Assembly (NCBI RefSeq): GCF_003590095.1
Contig: NC_039498.1
Coordinates: 3,720,001 to 3,784,000 of the forward strand
From: Trichoplusia ni
Taxonomy: Eukaryota > Arthropoda > Insecta > Lepidoptera > Noctuidae
Reading direction: 5' to 3'
Length of the DNA: 64,000 nt
A program made the translations under genes and the position numbers. Below are positions 38,808-52,127 of the stretch, in pieces (the first letter of the stretch is position 1; the number at the start of each line of letters is the position of its first letter). The notes below the pieces were generated by a model that did no database searches, was not told the origin of the DNA, and was given only the letters and a program-made list of their open reading frames with translations.

Positions 38808-39000
38808 GACTAACCGTTGGTCTAGTGATCACTGGCCCTGACTGTTATTCTGAATATCGTGATTTCGATTCACACCCAGGATAAATGTTTATGCAAAAAG
38901 CACGATCCCGTCTGGATGTAATTTATCTCAGAAATACATAAGTATGTCTGTCTTATCGGTCATCTAGTACTCATAATATGCAATGCAAAATGAGGTTCGA
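38808..39000 (+). mobile_element. tRNA-derived SINE
   Basis: The head contains an A-box-like 'ttggtctagtgatcactgg' and a B-box-like gatttcgattcac (38861-38873), spaced as in a tRNA promoter. A body with 'aggataaatgtttatgcaaa' and 'cataagtatgtctgtc' follows, as in a common lepidopteran SINE. Both boxes carry substitutions from consensus, so polymerase III activity is doubtful. No convincing target-site duplication was found. Confidence 0.7.
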
Positions 39001-39296
39001 TGGTGTTTTGAGGAAAACTGTAGAATATTGTGTAGTTACCTTACTAACCCAGAAATGTATTGTACATAATCGAATAGTCGGCGCCAACAACCGAGATGCG
39101 TTTGCCAAGCAGCCGCAATTCAAACGGAGACTGCCATTTTAAATTACTAAAACCTACATAATGTTTTCATGAGATAAGTTGAAGCTGATTCAAGTCAATG
39201 GTTGTAGTTGCTGATATTCTAAATCGTGACAGTTTAAAGTAACTTTAGCAGTGACTCATTTATTTTGTAAGTGCAACGGCTTTTTATACGGAATTT

Positions 39297-39410
39297 CATC
39301 ACCATCATCATCTCAGCCTATCGCCGTCCACTGCTGAACGTAGGCCTCCCCCAAAGACCGCCAACCATCCCGGTCTTGAGCAGCCCGCATCGCATTACGG
39401 AATTTAGTTG
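39297..39410 (-). mobile_element. LINE-type 3' tail fragment, reverse orientation
   Basis: The segment 'catcatctcagcctatcgcc' and 'ccactgctgaacgtaggcct' is the reverse complement of the widespread lepidopteran tail 'aggcctatgtccagcagtgg' followed by 'ctgatgatgatg'. It continues into 'gaccgccaaccatcccgg' and 'cagcccgcatcgcattacg', typical of the upstream part. Only the 3' end is present, as expected for 5'-truncated LINE copies. Confidence 0.75.
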
Positions 39411-40334
39411 GTGTCAAAATAGAGGAGGTTTCTTTTAGCTTTACCTTTTGCCTTATAAGCTTCACAGGATACACTTCTTTAAATTTTGTTTTAATTTTAA
39501 TATTACATTAGTAGTACTAAAGTTAACGCCTTTTACTTAATTAACTACTAAGTTTTACTAAATAAAAACTGCGGAGTCTGTTTATTTTGAAGTTTTCTGT
39601 CACACCATTCATAATTTTGAAAAAAAGAGATGATTAAAAATTATTCAACTTATATTGGCCCGTTATTGGCCATTCAATATGTGGTACGGTTTATCCGTAT
39701 TATAATGGCTCACAATACGCCATTCAAGATACATTTACTTTTCCGATGGCTGAAAATTCCTTCACCAATTCAGACCTCATCCATAGAAATACAAAATATT
39801 AAAAAAAATGTTCTTTTTAGTAATAAAAAACTACAAAATGGATGCGCGATGTAAAAATAATTGGTCAATATTTTATGTAAAATTTTATAAAGTTAAAACA
39901 TTTTATATTAAAAGTAGAGATTTTAATTGGGTAACATAATACAGCAAAAGAATCGTTTATTTTTTTCACAAATTTAAAGTTTCTCATCCAAACTTTTCAA
40001 GGGCATGATGATGAGGTTCATATTATAATTATTTATTTAATAACGATCTACTCGCGCGTACTTATCGGGATAGCCCAACTAGTATCAGACCCAACGGGAG
40101 TCCTTAATCATAAGCTGATACGACGATGACGTCACGAGTCAAACTGATTCGTTAAAAACAGTTCTTTTCACGTGAACCTACATATTCAATACGTTTCCTT
40201 TACCTCTATTTAAATTGAATTAAATACCTTAACAATTCAGAATATTCCCTCAAGATAAAATAAAACCTGTTTTACATTCGGAGAAGTCGGAATCAATAAT
40301 TCCTTTGGGATATGAAAGAACCTCGAAATTGTAC
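39411..40334. other. Noncoding DNA
   Basis: AT-rich DNA; nothing recognised. Confidence 0.55.
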
Positions 40335-40410
40335 AAGCGGTACATGAGTCGAACCCAGGCCTATGGGAATAAATGTCCCAGCTCTTAACCGTTACACCGA
40401 GTATTTCATC
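40335..40410 (-). mobile_element. tRNA-like sequence (pseudo-tRNA or SINE head)
   Basis: On the minus strand there is an A-box-like 'cggttaagagctggg', an anticodon-arm-like stem tggga/tccca with a 7-base loop (40364-40380), and a B-box-like gggttcgactc (40346-40356). The base at the position before the anticodon is A rather than the near-universal T, and the T-arm stem does not pair well, so a working tRNA is unlikely. It is best read as a tRNA pseudogene or a SINE head without a recognisable body. Confidence 0.55.
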
Positions 40411-42119
40411 GACTCTATTTTCACTTTGTCAGCAAGAATCTGGATCACTTTTCAAGTTACAAGAGAATATTACCATATAATACAGAGCAGCCAATAGCAG
40501 ATTAGCAAGTATCATTTTTCTAATTGATTAAATAATAATTCGGAAGTAGGTATCTCTTAAGTGCCAAACTAGATTAGTTTAGGATTTTTTTTCTATTTTA
40601 ATTTGAAGTATTTTTCTATGTGTAGGCACAGAAAATAAGATATTTAACTGAAGAAAATGTGGAATAGGATAAGGCTGATCATCATCTAGAAATTTTATTT
40701 GTCTGTCAGTCTATAACGCCGTCATGATCACAGGTTTGAATTGATTAAAATTTGAAAGTGGATGAACTTTTATCGTATAAAAAATCAAGATCCAGTGTAA
40801 AGATTCAAGATCAAAATATGTAAAAAAAATGTAGTTACAATCCTTCTTGCAAAAATCCTACCCAAAAGTATCAATAGATAGCGACTCGCAAGTATTCCCC
40901 TCACAGTAAAACAGTCTGATATTCATAGTAATGTCGTTACAGACGGCTGAACTTGATGCCAGTTAAAAGTTGGTCTACTTTAGCAGACCGCGCGGCGTCG
41001 CCCCGCTCTTAGTGGGGCGACGATCTGGCTATTACCACAGATATTGCAAAAATTTGGCTAAAAATGTAACGGGAAAGTATTTTATAGTCTTGATCAATAT
41101 ATTTTAAACATAGTGAAGGAAGTGGATTGCCTATGCGTAGGATAAGATTGTAGAACGAGTTTATATTATCTTTGGTCATCATTTTTTCGGTTTTTGTGCG
41201 TGGAAATGAATTCAAACGTCTCCCAATTATTGTTGATACAAATGTAAAAACAGTTGACGGTATCGAGTATTTTCTTGTTTTTAATCTTTACTTTATTATT
41301 AGCGGTAATAAGGATGATGACAATTTCTTTTGCAGGGTCCGTCTTGTAGTTTTTTTTATATAACAATGGATACGTATTTTTTAATTTGTCGCGCTAACAT
41401 AAATTGACCAAATTACAGTGAATGAAACTTACGCGTGACGTCACGATTGAGTGTAAATTTTACCATATCGTTACGTCACAAGCCCCCTCTTCTAAACTTT
41501 AAAGCAGTTAATCTTTGTCAATTCAACAAAAAGAGTCAAGAGTCAATAAAGTCAGGAGTCAATAAAGTCAAGGAACAAATACGTGTCTCATACTTTTCAA
41601 TTATCTAACTGAGGGACTAATGAGATTTTTTCCTTTTTTAATACCAAGTCATCATCCCTATTTTACCCATGTGTCAAAACGAAATATTATTACTAAGGCA
41701 CAGCTATCTGCCCGTTCGATACCAGGCTATATCTGACATAAATACAAAAAAATAAAAAGAATAAAATACTCGCAAGTTTTTTTTTTATTAATGTAATTTC
41801 AATTTTGTACGGAACTGCAGAAACAGCATTAATCAAGAAACACGTCAGAGCAATATGCTGTTTGAATAAAAGGACCACAAAAATAATGAAACGAAAAGTA
41901 ATTATGTAAAGTTTACTACGTATTGGTGGAACGCTATATAAAAATAAACAAGTTTATACAATCCGAAAAAGATGATACTACTATGTAATAATCACTAGCT
42001 GAAAACCGTAAAGAAACATCGTGAAAAACCAGCACGGTTAAAGTTTTGTCCAAGCTGAGTTTAAAACCACGTCAGAGGCATAAGGACTGCTTGAAAACTC
42101 CGATACCCGGTAAGTACAT
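40411..42119. other. Noncoding DNA with a GC hairpin and small tandem repeat
   Basis: Contains a 9-bp perfect GC stem with a 9-base loop (40996-41022) and a two-copy 14-bp direct repeat agtcaataaagtca at 41541 and 41557 (16-bp period). No gene recognised. Confidence 0.55.
40996..41022. repeat. GC-rich inverted repeat (hairpin)
   Basis: Arms cgtcgcccc (40996-41004) and ggggcgacg (41014-41022) pair perfectly around gctcttagt. Immediately outside, 'caga' and 'tctg' also pair, and just upstream 'ggtct' and 'agacc' form another short inverted pair (40970-40989 region). This may be the structured end of an unrecognised transposon. Confidence 0.7.
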
Positions 42120-42205
42120 TTTACCAACCAACAGGCATTTCAACTGTTGCCTATCACAGTTCCCAAGATACAGCCTGGTGATAGACGCCGAAACAGGTTC
42201 CCTTG
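42120..42205 (+). repeat. Dispersed lepidopteran repeat, family A copy 4 (partial)
   Basis: 'caactgttgcctatcacagt', 'tcccaagatacagcctggtg' and 'atagacgccgaaacaggttc' match the middle of the family. The internal 'ctatcac...gtgatag' inverted pair is a family feature and should not be taken as a microRNA precursor. Confidence 0.6.
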
Positions 42206-45200
42206 ACTTAATTAAAATATTGATACTATTTAGATGTCTTGAATTTTTATCAAATAATATTAAGTTTATTTTCCGCATGTTAGTTTGGCAAAACTATAAC
42301 TAATCGTTCCTACAAGAAGTTGAGCTATCAAACTTCTATAAGAACACATTATAAAGAGTTCAAAAGTTATAGTAGAGCATACTAAAGCCCTGTTACCATA
42401 AACTCGAAAAGAAGTTATTAAATTTCCATTGGAGCGGGCTGCACTACATACAGTTTTGTCCAGTTGTAAAGCACACTAAAGCGCCATTTCAATTTACCGT
42501 GTAGGTACGTCACTGTTCCATGTTTTTCAGTTTCGCTGCGGTTTCGCTCAGTTCACGAGGCTTTCCACACTCAGAACACATTTCAAGCCGAAATGCATTT
42601 CGCAGAATATTTAATTTAATTAATGAACGATACGGCACTCAGTTAATTGCTTGTAATATATGAGAAAGTGAAACGCGCGATAATGATATACTTGGCAAAC
42701 AACGTAATTGGAATCCTTTTCCGAGGTGAAAATGTTTTGCAAATATTGACTGGCTGCGGTACTTATTACGTGTCTTGGGAAAGCAAGCGATAGCAAAACA
42801 CTGTAAATATTGCACATTTATTGCAATCATTTTTTAGGTCTCAATACACGTTGACTAAAAGCGGGAACCTTTTACCAAGGTTCTACTGAAAATCCTAGAG
42901 AGCCTATAGAACCGCGATAAATAGTGGTATATTTTTTCGCAACATCAACACTTGTCCAAATAATCGAGGTTAAGTAATGGATGGTATGGTTCTGGACCTA
43001 TTTTTCAAATTTCGTTTTGACTAGCCTATTTATACGGAACTCTCAGTGTCACGACTCCCACTTGCACCTCACCGGTTTTGATTTTGTCAACAGTTATTTT
43101 AATATAGGTAATGAATATGCTTATCTTGTACCAGATACGTAATAATGTTGCCAGTAAAACGGCCTGATAATAAATTTTAACCTTATTAAAATTGTTATTC
43201 AGTTATTTAATTCTGCGTTAAGTTCAATTTATTAATCCCGTATTTTATGTTTTTATCATCAGAGGCAAAATTTTGGTTGAAAAAGAGAAAATTTCGTTCA
43301 TGTAAATTACAGATAGGCACTTTTAAAAATACGGAAAAGATTGGATTAATTCATTACCAAAATGTAATAAATCGAATGCTTCGAAGTCTTTGAAATTTAC
43401 AGAATAAATAAACCTTATTAAGCTAAACTCGATCGAAGTAAGTAAACATAAAGTTTCGCTCGTCGCAACCGTCTCTTATATAGTTCCGTTAATTAGGAAC
43501 TGCAAATCGAACGTGACACTGTTTGTATTGCAGTCAGGCACTCGACACTCGTGACACCCGCGACACTGCTCAGGGCCGCTAAAATTGAACTTTTGCAGAA
43601 TTACCTCTTACATATAGATACATGTAATTGTTCATTTACACTGGACGGATAAATGTCTGTCACTCTTTACAACATCGATGAATATGGTGGAATATTTTGA
43701 ATCAAAAAGGTTATGCCTAGAGGCATACAACTATGGCTGCACGCGATTATGACTAGAGGAGAAAAAGTAAAACTTGGAGATTATATAAAATGGTATGATT
43801 CTTCAACACCACCATTTTAAGACCCCTAAAATATCCCGTTCCTGTGTACACCAACTTTGTGAATGCACCTAGCAGTAGATAAACGCCTGATTTGAAAGCT
43901 GCTTGCATTGTGTACACGTATTAATTGGTTCCTGAGTCCCGAGTCTGCCTGATTAATGTTTGTAAATGTATCTGGCAATAGATGCGAGCGTTTGTAACCA
44001 TTGAGATGTTATATATGTATTTGATGTGCTATTAGTTAAACATTCAGAGTTTGAACAGCGTTCTAAGGAAGCCAGTTTACTTATGATACAATTTGCCTGC
44101 AGAGGTTATGTTAAAGTTTAATTAAGTACCTAGATGAATTGAAATAGTTAAAACATCAAAAAAAGTTGACATTTGTTTCAAACTTTCGTAAAAATATATT
44201 CAGCTATCCCTAAACGTAGCCCACAAAACTACAATTGATAACACAAACGCATACATCTCCTCAAATACTATGTAACAATATAGTCATATGTACTCAATCA
44301 GTCAACTTTCCTACCTGACATTCTACAGAAAGTATTAGTTAGGTATTATATAGGTCAGCTTTTTTCGATACTTCATTACAGCGAAAGGTCACAACAGCCC
44401 TTCGGAACCCTCCTTCCTACACAGTCCACGACTCTACGTCAGCATTGATACATAAAAATGCAATGTCGCGCTGTCTTTCCGTTTCAAAGGTACATAAAAA
44501 CTAAAATTTAGGATCCAGTTCGTAGATTCATGGAAGACAGGGGAGTAGAAAGTTTGCCCGAACTGGATCTACTCCCAGAGGACGATATAAAATCCGAGGT
44601 TTCGACAAACCCTCCGTATAAAGGTAATGCCGCCCATTTATCATTGGATACCTTCGCCTCTTAACAACCAAAATCGAATTAAAATTAATTATTTACCGAA
44701 ATTCTATTATTATTTTCGAACGAAAGTTTGGATTACCAAAAGCTAAAAGTGCAGGCAGCAGTTCCAACAAATTGAACCAAAATTGGAATTTTGTGAGTTT
44801 GTTACAAAAACGGGAATGACGCAATCGGAAGCAATGGAATTTTATTCTCTCTCTATTTTTTATTCTAATACCAATTCAATTTTCCGTTCTTGTTTACCGA
44901 CTTTCCAAATTAAATCATAGAGTTTACGTATTATAAATAGTATTTCTGACTGAATTCAATAACGGTTTGAGTCAAAATCCAAATCCAAGTGGTTCTCGGT
45001 AAATAGAAGTGTTTGGTAAAATCTCGTCAATATTCCCGGCACTGCTTGCCGGACTCAAGGACCCGCTTTGGCGAGACCGGCGAGTCTTTTGAATGTAATG
45101 TACGAGTCGATGTATGATCTGATATCCGAGATATTACATTTATCGGATGGAAGTAACTCTTGGAGGTACAAGAACTTCTTTGAGTAGCTGAATTTAAAAG

Positions 45201-48200
45201 TCCTAAAAGTAAAGTATTTCATGCATGTCTTCTACAAAAATACCATTTTTTCGGAATTACATTACAAAATTCCATAGACTGCTATAGAAATTGACCAGTT
45301 TTAATTATAGAACGTATATCGTATTCTATAAAGAGCTCAGATAAATCGCTAAAACCGCTTGAAGAAAAACACATTCTAAAATATTTCAAAAATTAACGAG
45401 CGGTAAAATTTCGCTCCATGCAATAACACAACTTGAGCCGAGTTACCGGCTTCTACCGCGACTGACCAGCAAAACTTTTACCTCCGAATGTTTACACTTG
45501 CCCAAACAACAAACATCCTATGTATAATCAACTTTTCATTTTTCTTTTGTCAATATTTTTTCATAAAGTATTTTGAGGACTTCTTCGTCGATTTCCCCTT
45601 TTCTACTAAATACCACATTTTACCCGAAGTGATTGTCTATCTGATCTCCACACCTTGAAATGGAAACATAGTAAGTATTCAAAATTAAATCTAATTGAAA
45701 AAATCTAAGGATCATGGAAATCTAAGGATATTTTGTAGGCTCAAATCTCAAAAAACGTTATAAAATTCATTCAATATTCTCGGAAATTATGCAATCCTTC
45801 CATGATGAGCCCAGTTATTCAGCAGATGCTGAGACTTGTAAGAGTAGGAAAGTAGGAAAGGCGCGAGTGAAACTGCGTGACTTGACTAGTAGCCTATCTG
45901 AAACACCTAATAATCTTCAGTCTTCGATGAAGTGCAGCAAAGCTGTTTAAAGTTTTATGAGGATTATTAGTCTGTAGCAAGCTTTGCGGGTTCAGTATAT
46001 TGTTTCCGACGCTTCGATGGTTCTATTGGAAGTTCAACTGGTATTAAAAGGAATAGTTTATCGTTACTGTTATGATAAAGCTCAATTTTATCTGCCTTTG
46101 ACGGTTCATTTCAGGGTCTAACCAAGGTATCATGTCTGGAATCTTTTAAAATTCCAAAATTTTCTTTCCATCCATACGTAGAGGAAAATTTCAAACTGCT
46201 CATTTATAAGAAAGTAATAATATGATGATAGTATGTAGTTACTTAAAAAGGTATAGAGCAATTCGATCTTAACTCTCCATACTTTTTGACTAATTTAAAA
46301 ATGTTTGCTAGCTTTTCTTCATTGATTGTTAAAAATATTTTTATTCACGTCTTATAATAAACATTTATCCACTAGTCACAATATAGAACAATAGATCGCA
46401 ATCTTTTTCGTATGGCAAATCACCAAACTACACCTTCAGTTTTGGGTTGAGCGGAACGAAGTGACAGATTTCTCTTACTAAAACCTACTTTGTGTACCGA
46501 GGCCTTGGTAACCCTTTGGGCAATTCCACTGAAATAGTTAGCTCTTTTCCTGTAGTTTTATTTGTGTTGTTTGTGTCAACAGTGCTATCCATTTTCGTTG
46601 GCGAACATCAACCCGACGCCGGCGACGTGGAAGTCTCAAGCGCTGTACCGGGAGTCTATCTCATTAAATTTACCTGCTGTAACGGTTCCTATAAAAATAT
46701 GAACAAACTTGATATTCATAAACTCGCGTAATTGGATATTTTTGGAGATGATTAAACATAAAAATAAGTTTTTAGTGGGTTGAATGTGAAAATAATTTTA
46801 GCTTAGCTTGAAGATGAGTTTAAAGTAATTTTAATTAGCATGAATAAATGCTAAAAGGATATCACATTATTACCGCTGCGCAAAGGAGTCTGCATGTACC
46901 TATTTACTAAAATCTATGTTGTTTCATAATTGTTAGCTTTAGTTTATGATTTTGCTTTTGAAATGGAAATAAACATAATTTGTCAATTTGTCTTTAAAGT
47001 TCCTTGGATTTTGTAATCTTACATTGTTCTGATTATAATTAACTAATTTTGATCTTAATAATCATTGTTGACAATAAATAAAAGTTTACCGTCCAAAACA
47101 AGTAAAAAAAGTACAATACATTTCATTTCTACTTTATTTCTTAAAATATATGGATAAAGTCAAGGTATCAAATAAACTGAGTTACAAGTCGTCAACATCT
47201 TTTTGTAGTTAGGATATATTTTTAGTCCCATTATATTCCCAGCCGGTCCCGGAAAACCACGCTAGCAAAAATATTTTTCTTCTTTCCAATATAATTACCT
47301 ATCTCAAACATGGTTTACTAGTATTTTTATAAATACTGTAAACATGAAATTCTTGGATAAGGTATAGAAAACTAGTGAGTTGAACGATACTTTACATTTC
47401 ATAAGTCCTTGAGCCTTTAGGACTGTTTGTTTGTGTGTTAGTTTGTCCATATGCGTTTTAAGTACTTCAGTTGTGGGAAAGGACAAAAGTCATAAATGCA
47501 AGGTCAATGAAATAACTTTTCAATTTACTAAAATTGTATGAATAATATTGAATGAGAATGACTCAATATTAAAACCCCTTTTAAATATTTCACAAAATTC
47601 CAAAGAGCAAGTAATAAAAATAAAGTGTGTCCGTTATATTGATCAGCATTGCATCCGGTTGCGATGGCTTGCGATGCGGCTTTGAACGTTGCACGTATCT
47701 GACATACCTCGGCGATTCAGAGATTCTCACGAATAGCCCATGGTATGTTACCAAGCGATTTTATTTCATGTTCTTATTTAAATTGATATTGGTGAAGATT
47801 CTTCTCAGCAGAAAATGTACAAGAAAAGTAAAATGCCTTGGTATTTCTTCCATATTACAGGAATGATGGAAGGATGGACATTAGGACAAAATTTGCACTT
47901 TAGCAAATTTGACACCAAAAAGGATATTTTCAGGCAACAAATATTATTTAAAAAAAACAGCTTTATACTGATATCTCACAAAATGTTAACAACCATCCTA
48001 ACACTAAATTTCTGTATGCCCCTGAATAATGGATTGTGAAGGCAATTAAATTGACATTTTATTATGTAATTATTTGACACACTTATTTCTTACTCATCAT
48101 CAAAAATTGTTATACCGTGTACTGTAGAGACTTGCAATGGTTTAATTTTGGTCCAATTATAATCATTACTCTCAGCACCTCTGAACTGAAAATTTTATTC

Positions 48201-50626
48201 ATTTAAGGAAGTGGGCATTCCGGTACATTAAATCGATATTACCACAAATGTGCTGCGTAATGTTCTTAATAAAGGCATTGTTAAAGGGAACTGCATACTG
48301 GACTAGAATTTTATGTTATAACCAATTATGGATCGAAATATTATAATTATCTTCAGTCAGATTTTTCTTAAACAATAAAAAGTATGTAAAAATACATGAC
48401 ATAGGTACTGATTCAATGGTAGCACTAATTTATGGTCTTGCTCGGTTTATTCTGAATCAAATTCCACGAACTTTAACCAATTTCCACATTTACCAAATAG
48501 TGGACTTACAAACGCTGCTACAATAAGAAAAAGCAAGCACGCAGAGGATCCCAGGAAAAAATATAATCGACAATTTCTACACTGCTAACTAAATTTACAG
48601 AAATTACACTTCAGTTAGCTTTAGTTGGGGTACGACACTGCCGCTTCAGAATACAGTATCTTGAGGTACGACCCGATAACTAGAAACAACGTGCAAACAA
48701 TGATTCAATTTATGTAGACAGGTTGCATGTTTCGAGTCTCTGCGCGATTGGTTGTAACTTGCCACTTAGCCTTGTTAGGACCCTGAGACCGCAATTTCTG
48801 ATAGCTTGGCCTCTTGCTATTATAACAATTAAGAAACTACATAGCTTTATAATTATTGAAGCGATGTGTACTTAATTGCTGCCTTCGAACGCTATCGAGC
48901 TTTAAAGGGGAATTTGTTGCGAACATGACGTTTTAGATGGGCAAATGAAATTAACTGGCGAACAAAACTTTTTCGATAAATTAAACTAATAAAATTGAGT
49001 TGTCAGGTGAGATGGAAAGAGTCCCAAATAAATGGCAAAATTGAATTTTGGGCCTATGTGAATTTTGAGCGTTTAGTAGCTTTTGCATCTTTTGTTAATG
49101 TTCCAAATGAGGCGATATAACAAATACATTTGAAGTATAATCTACTTCCTGGAAAGACATTAATTTTAGAGTTACTGCGCATTTCGTATAAGGCTACTGG
49201 AGCCACGTCATAGGTCATCGAGTTGGGAATTTATAGAATTTATAAGTGAATTGGAATTGAAGAAACTCGTATCGACCGAACCAGGCAGGTTACATTTTTG
49301 AAAAGGGTTCCCCGTCATGAGGATGTGCAATTTTATGAGAAGATTTCTGTTAAGAATAATAATGAAAGAGGGAATTTTGCCTTAAGGGTGTGAACGGGAC
49401 AATTGGTTCTGAAGGCTGAGACGTAATATTGATTGACTCTGTAAATGTATAATTACTGGGGAATAAGCATAATTAAATACGGCTGTGTTACGCTATAAGC
49501 CATACGCTACGGCGTAAGGCTTTATGCAGTTTGTGGGAGCAGTGAAAAAGTAGGTTGCCTATTTTCCTAAATTATTTGATTCCTGTTTTCTTCTAAGAAC
49601 AAAATGACGGATTAGAAGATAATATAATAAGATTTGAAAATGAACGCGAAATGACGTAAAAGAAATGAAAGCACGTGCTCAATAACAAAAAACTACTTAT
49701 GTAACATGAATGTAATTCCTATCCATGACTCTCATATTTACTTATACCGCTGCAACACAGCAAGCCTCCAGTGATCCGTTTAGAGTACGGCGCACGTCCT
49801 CGAGACAGCCACTGCCATTCTGTAGTCTCACAATATAAAGGCTTATTCTGCCTGCAATACGTACGTGTAGCGGAAAAAGAATTCGAATGTTATTCTATTT
49901 ATGGACTTTTGAAACTTTGTTTTCCATCGGTAATTTATACTGGCCGGAATCCACGCGCTGTATATAGAGGTATAATGATGAGAATACGCAACGTGTAGTG
50001 GATGCGTGGGAACTCGAGTATCGTTCCCATGGACGGATATACCAAGTTGTATCAAAGAAGCTTTACGTCTATATTCACCAACGACACTTGACTTGGGGAA
50101 GTTATGGAATGTTTGTTTCTGATGCAGTCTGACTCTTAGACTACAAAACAGAAAAAAACAGATTTTTTTGGAATATCCCACTGCTTAGTGGAAGAAGAGA
50201 AATAAATAATTTTAGAAGTTTTTTTTGTTTGCTTTTTAAATTTTTCGACGGACTGGTTCTTTTTATCGTCCACAATTTATTCCTAACTATAAAATTTCTT
50301 CTTCATTATAAAAAAAAAACTAAATAAGCCAGGCTGGCGTTTTGCGTAATGCCAAAATTGCAGCAACTAATTTGTGCATGACCAGTTTTATAAAGCATTG
50401 ATCTTGGCACCGAGCCGGTGAACCAAAGGAAAGAATAAAGAATACTATATGGGGCACTCTACTGACATTATTCATTTTAAATGTTTATACGTTTTAAAAT
50501 AAAGCAGTTTTGAAATAAGCTGGTTTGAATATATTTTTAGAAGAATTGTTTGCTTCAAGACCGAAATGAAATGGACGAGTTCACTTTTAATCATGGGTAC
50601 AAGAGACTGCCTCTACACGTTCCTCA
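42206..50626. other. Noncoding DNA
   Basis: A long AT-rich block without recognisable genes or repeats. A modest GC rise at 46590-46670 overlaps a 79-codon frame (46492-46731) with a hydrophobic stretch, but an alternative frame is equally open. Overlapping frames on both strands at 49770-50180 are unassigned. Confidence 0.5.
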
Positions 50627-50636
50627 TGGTAAAAGT

Positions 50637-50745
50637 GATAGCCTAGTGGTATCACCGTTAGACTTGTAAGTCAAAGGTACTAGATTCAAATCCGGCCACG
50701 CAACAATATATTTCCTAATTCACGTTCGAAATTGCGAAAGGTAGT
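50637..50745 (+). mobile_element. tRNA-Arg-like SINE or retro-pseudogene
   Basis: The sequence 'gatagcctagtgg' (A box), 'gacttgtaagtcaaagg' and 'agattcaaatcc' (B box near 50682) followed by 'ggccacgca' resembles a tRNA head; the anticodon region is close to 'gacttctaatccaaagg' of tRNA-Arg(UCU). It is flanked by near-identical 10-mers tggtaaaagt (50627-50636) and tggtaaaggt (50746-50755), a likely target-site duplication with one substitution. The degenerate stems argue against a functional tRNA. Confidence 0.6.
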
Positions 50746-50755
50746 TGGTAAAGGT

Positions 50756-51534
50756 TTTTGCAAAACAGCGGGATTTACTCAGGCGAATAAAAAAAAACAT
50801 TAATGAAATGCCTCTAGAACTATCACGTCCTATTATAAAATCGTTTACATACAAATCTAACGTACAAAAGCGTCTCGTCAAACATCAGTTCGATATAAAA
50901 ATATTGGTCCGTGCGGAAATTGAATTCAGTGCAAAAAGGCTATCCAGCAGCTATGACTCCAGTGAACCAACGGCGTCACTGAATAACTCGTTTAAACACA
51001 AACACACTTAAACCGAACACTCAAACTCGACTTAAAATATTTACTTCAATGTCCTTTTAAATATATATTGCGCTTTTATGTTTCTCTCATAGTTTTGGTG
51101 TCATTTTATTTTATGAACGCATAACAGGAACAGTAGTTTGAGATGGGGAGGAATAAGGAATAATTCGGGGTTTAATGTACGCCTCTTAATACGTTCATAT
51201 CAGACAAAGAAAAAATCTTTAAACTTTAGAACTTTGCAGTAATCCATGATTATGTAGAGATTCAATGAATCTTCGTTGAAAAAAAACTTTTAGTTTTAAC
51301 ATGTTTCAGAACTAAAACATATAGAGACTGCGTGAGACGTACAGCTTACCAATTTTTGTAAGAAGTTTTGTCATAATTACATTTATAATATTTTAAAGCA
51401 AATGGGTGTTGATCGTGGCCAAGACTTGTCTGACTCCCGGTCTCCCGAAAATAAGATGTTCAAACTACATTAGAAAGATAGCAGCAATAGAATTTATTCC
51501 AAAGTCCAGAGGCATGAGGTGACATGGACACCTG
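50756..51534. other. Noncoding DNA
   Basis: No gene recognised. An 88-codon frame begins within this block at 50745 without any known motif. Confidence 0.5.
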
Positions 51535-51588
51535 AAAAATATGGCATACATAGGCCTGAGTTTTCAGGCCTATGTATGCCATATTTTT
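51535..51588. repeat. Perfect 25-bp-arm inverted repeat (hairpin)
   Basis: The left arm (51535-51559, core atatggcatacataggcctg) is the exact reverse complement of the right arm (51564-51588), separated by four bases (gttt). The 54-bp palindrome has no mismatches and ends abruptly on both sides. No transposon family is recognised in the arms. A snap-back duplication, a foldback element or a small hairpin RNA source are possible. Confidence 0.95.
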
Positions 51589-52127
51589 ATCGAATATAAC
51601 TCAAAGACTTATTTACTCAATATTATTATGTGTATAATTATGATATCGAACGAACTAAACACATATTTTAATTTTACACTCATACATCTTTATCATTATA
51701 AAAGACAAAATCTACCTGGTTGCTCAATACGTATCCGACTTCGAAACGTTGCAGTATTGAGCTCAAATATATCTCTTCTTCTGAATATTGGTCGAGCAAT
51801 CGTGTCCAATTTCATTTGAATATTGATGAACTGTTTGCGATATTGTAATATTTAACTCCAACTGAAATCTACGCTGATCTCTTTAACTGGCACCTGATAA
51901 AGCGTGTTTTGTTGGATTTGTGAGGAACTAATTATGTATTAAGATGGTCTTTATAGACAGAGTATGTAAATGGCCTTAGTGTTTTTAATAAGTCTTAGAC
52001 TTTGACTTGTGATTTCTTAACGATCGATGACGTATTTTTAAGCGCTATTGGTAGTAATTAATAAGAAATGTTATCAAGAAAGAAAGACCTTCAAACATTG
52101 TTTATTTGAAGGCATGATTACACCGAT
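51589..52127. other. Noncoding DNA
   Basis: AT-rich; nothing recognised apart from frames compatible with chance. Confidence 0.5.

Noticed and set aside
42140..42190. MicroRNA-like hairpin with a 'tatcacag' seed (miR-2 type)
   Set aside because: The same inverted pair is part of the dispersed repeat seen at 20739 and 33290, and the rest of the mature miR-2 sequence is absent.
49771..50181. Opposed 75- and 112-codon frames
   Set aside because: Both strands are open over the same bases with no motif, and lengths are within chance expectation for 64 kb.
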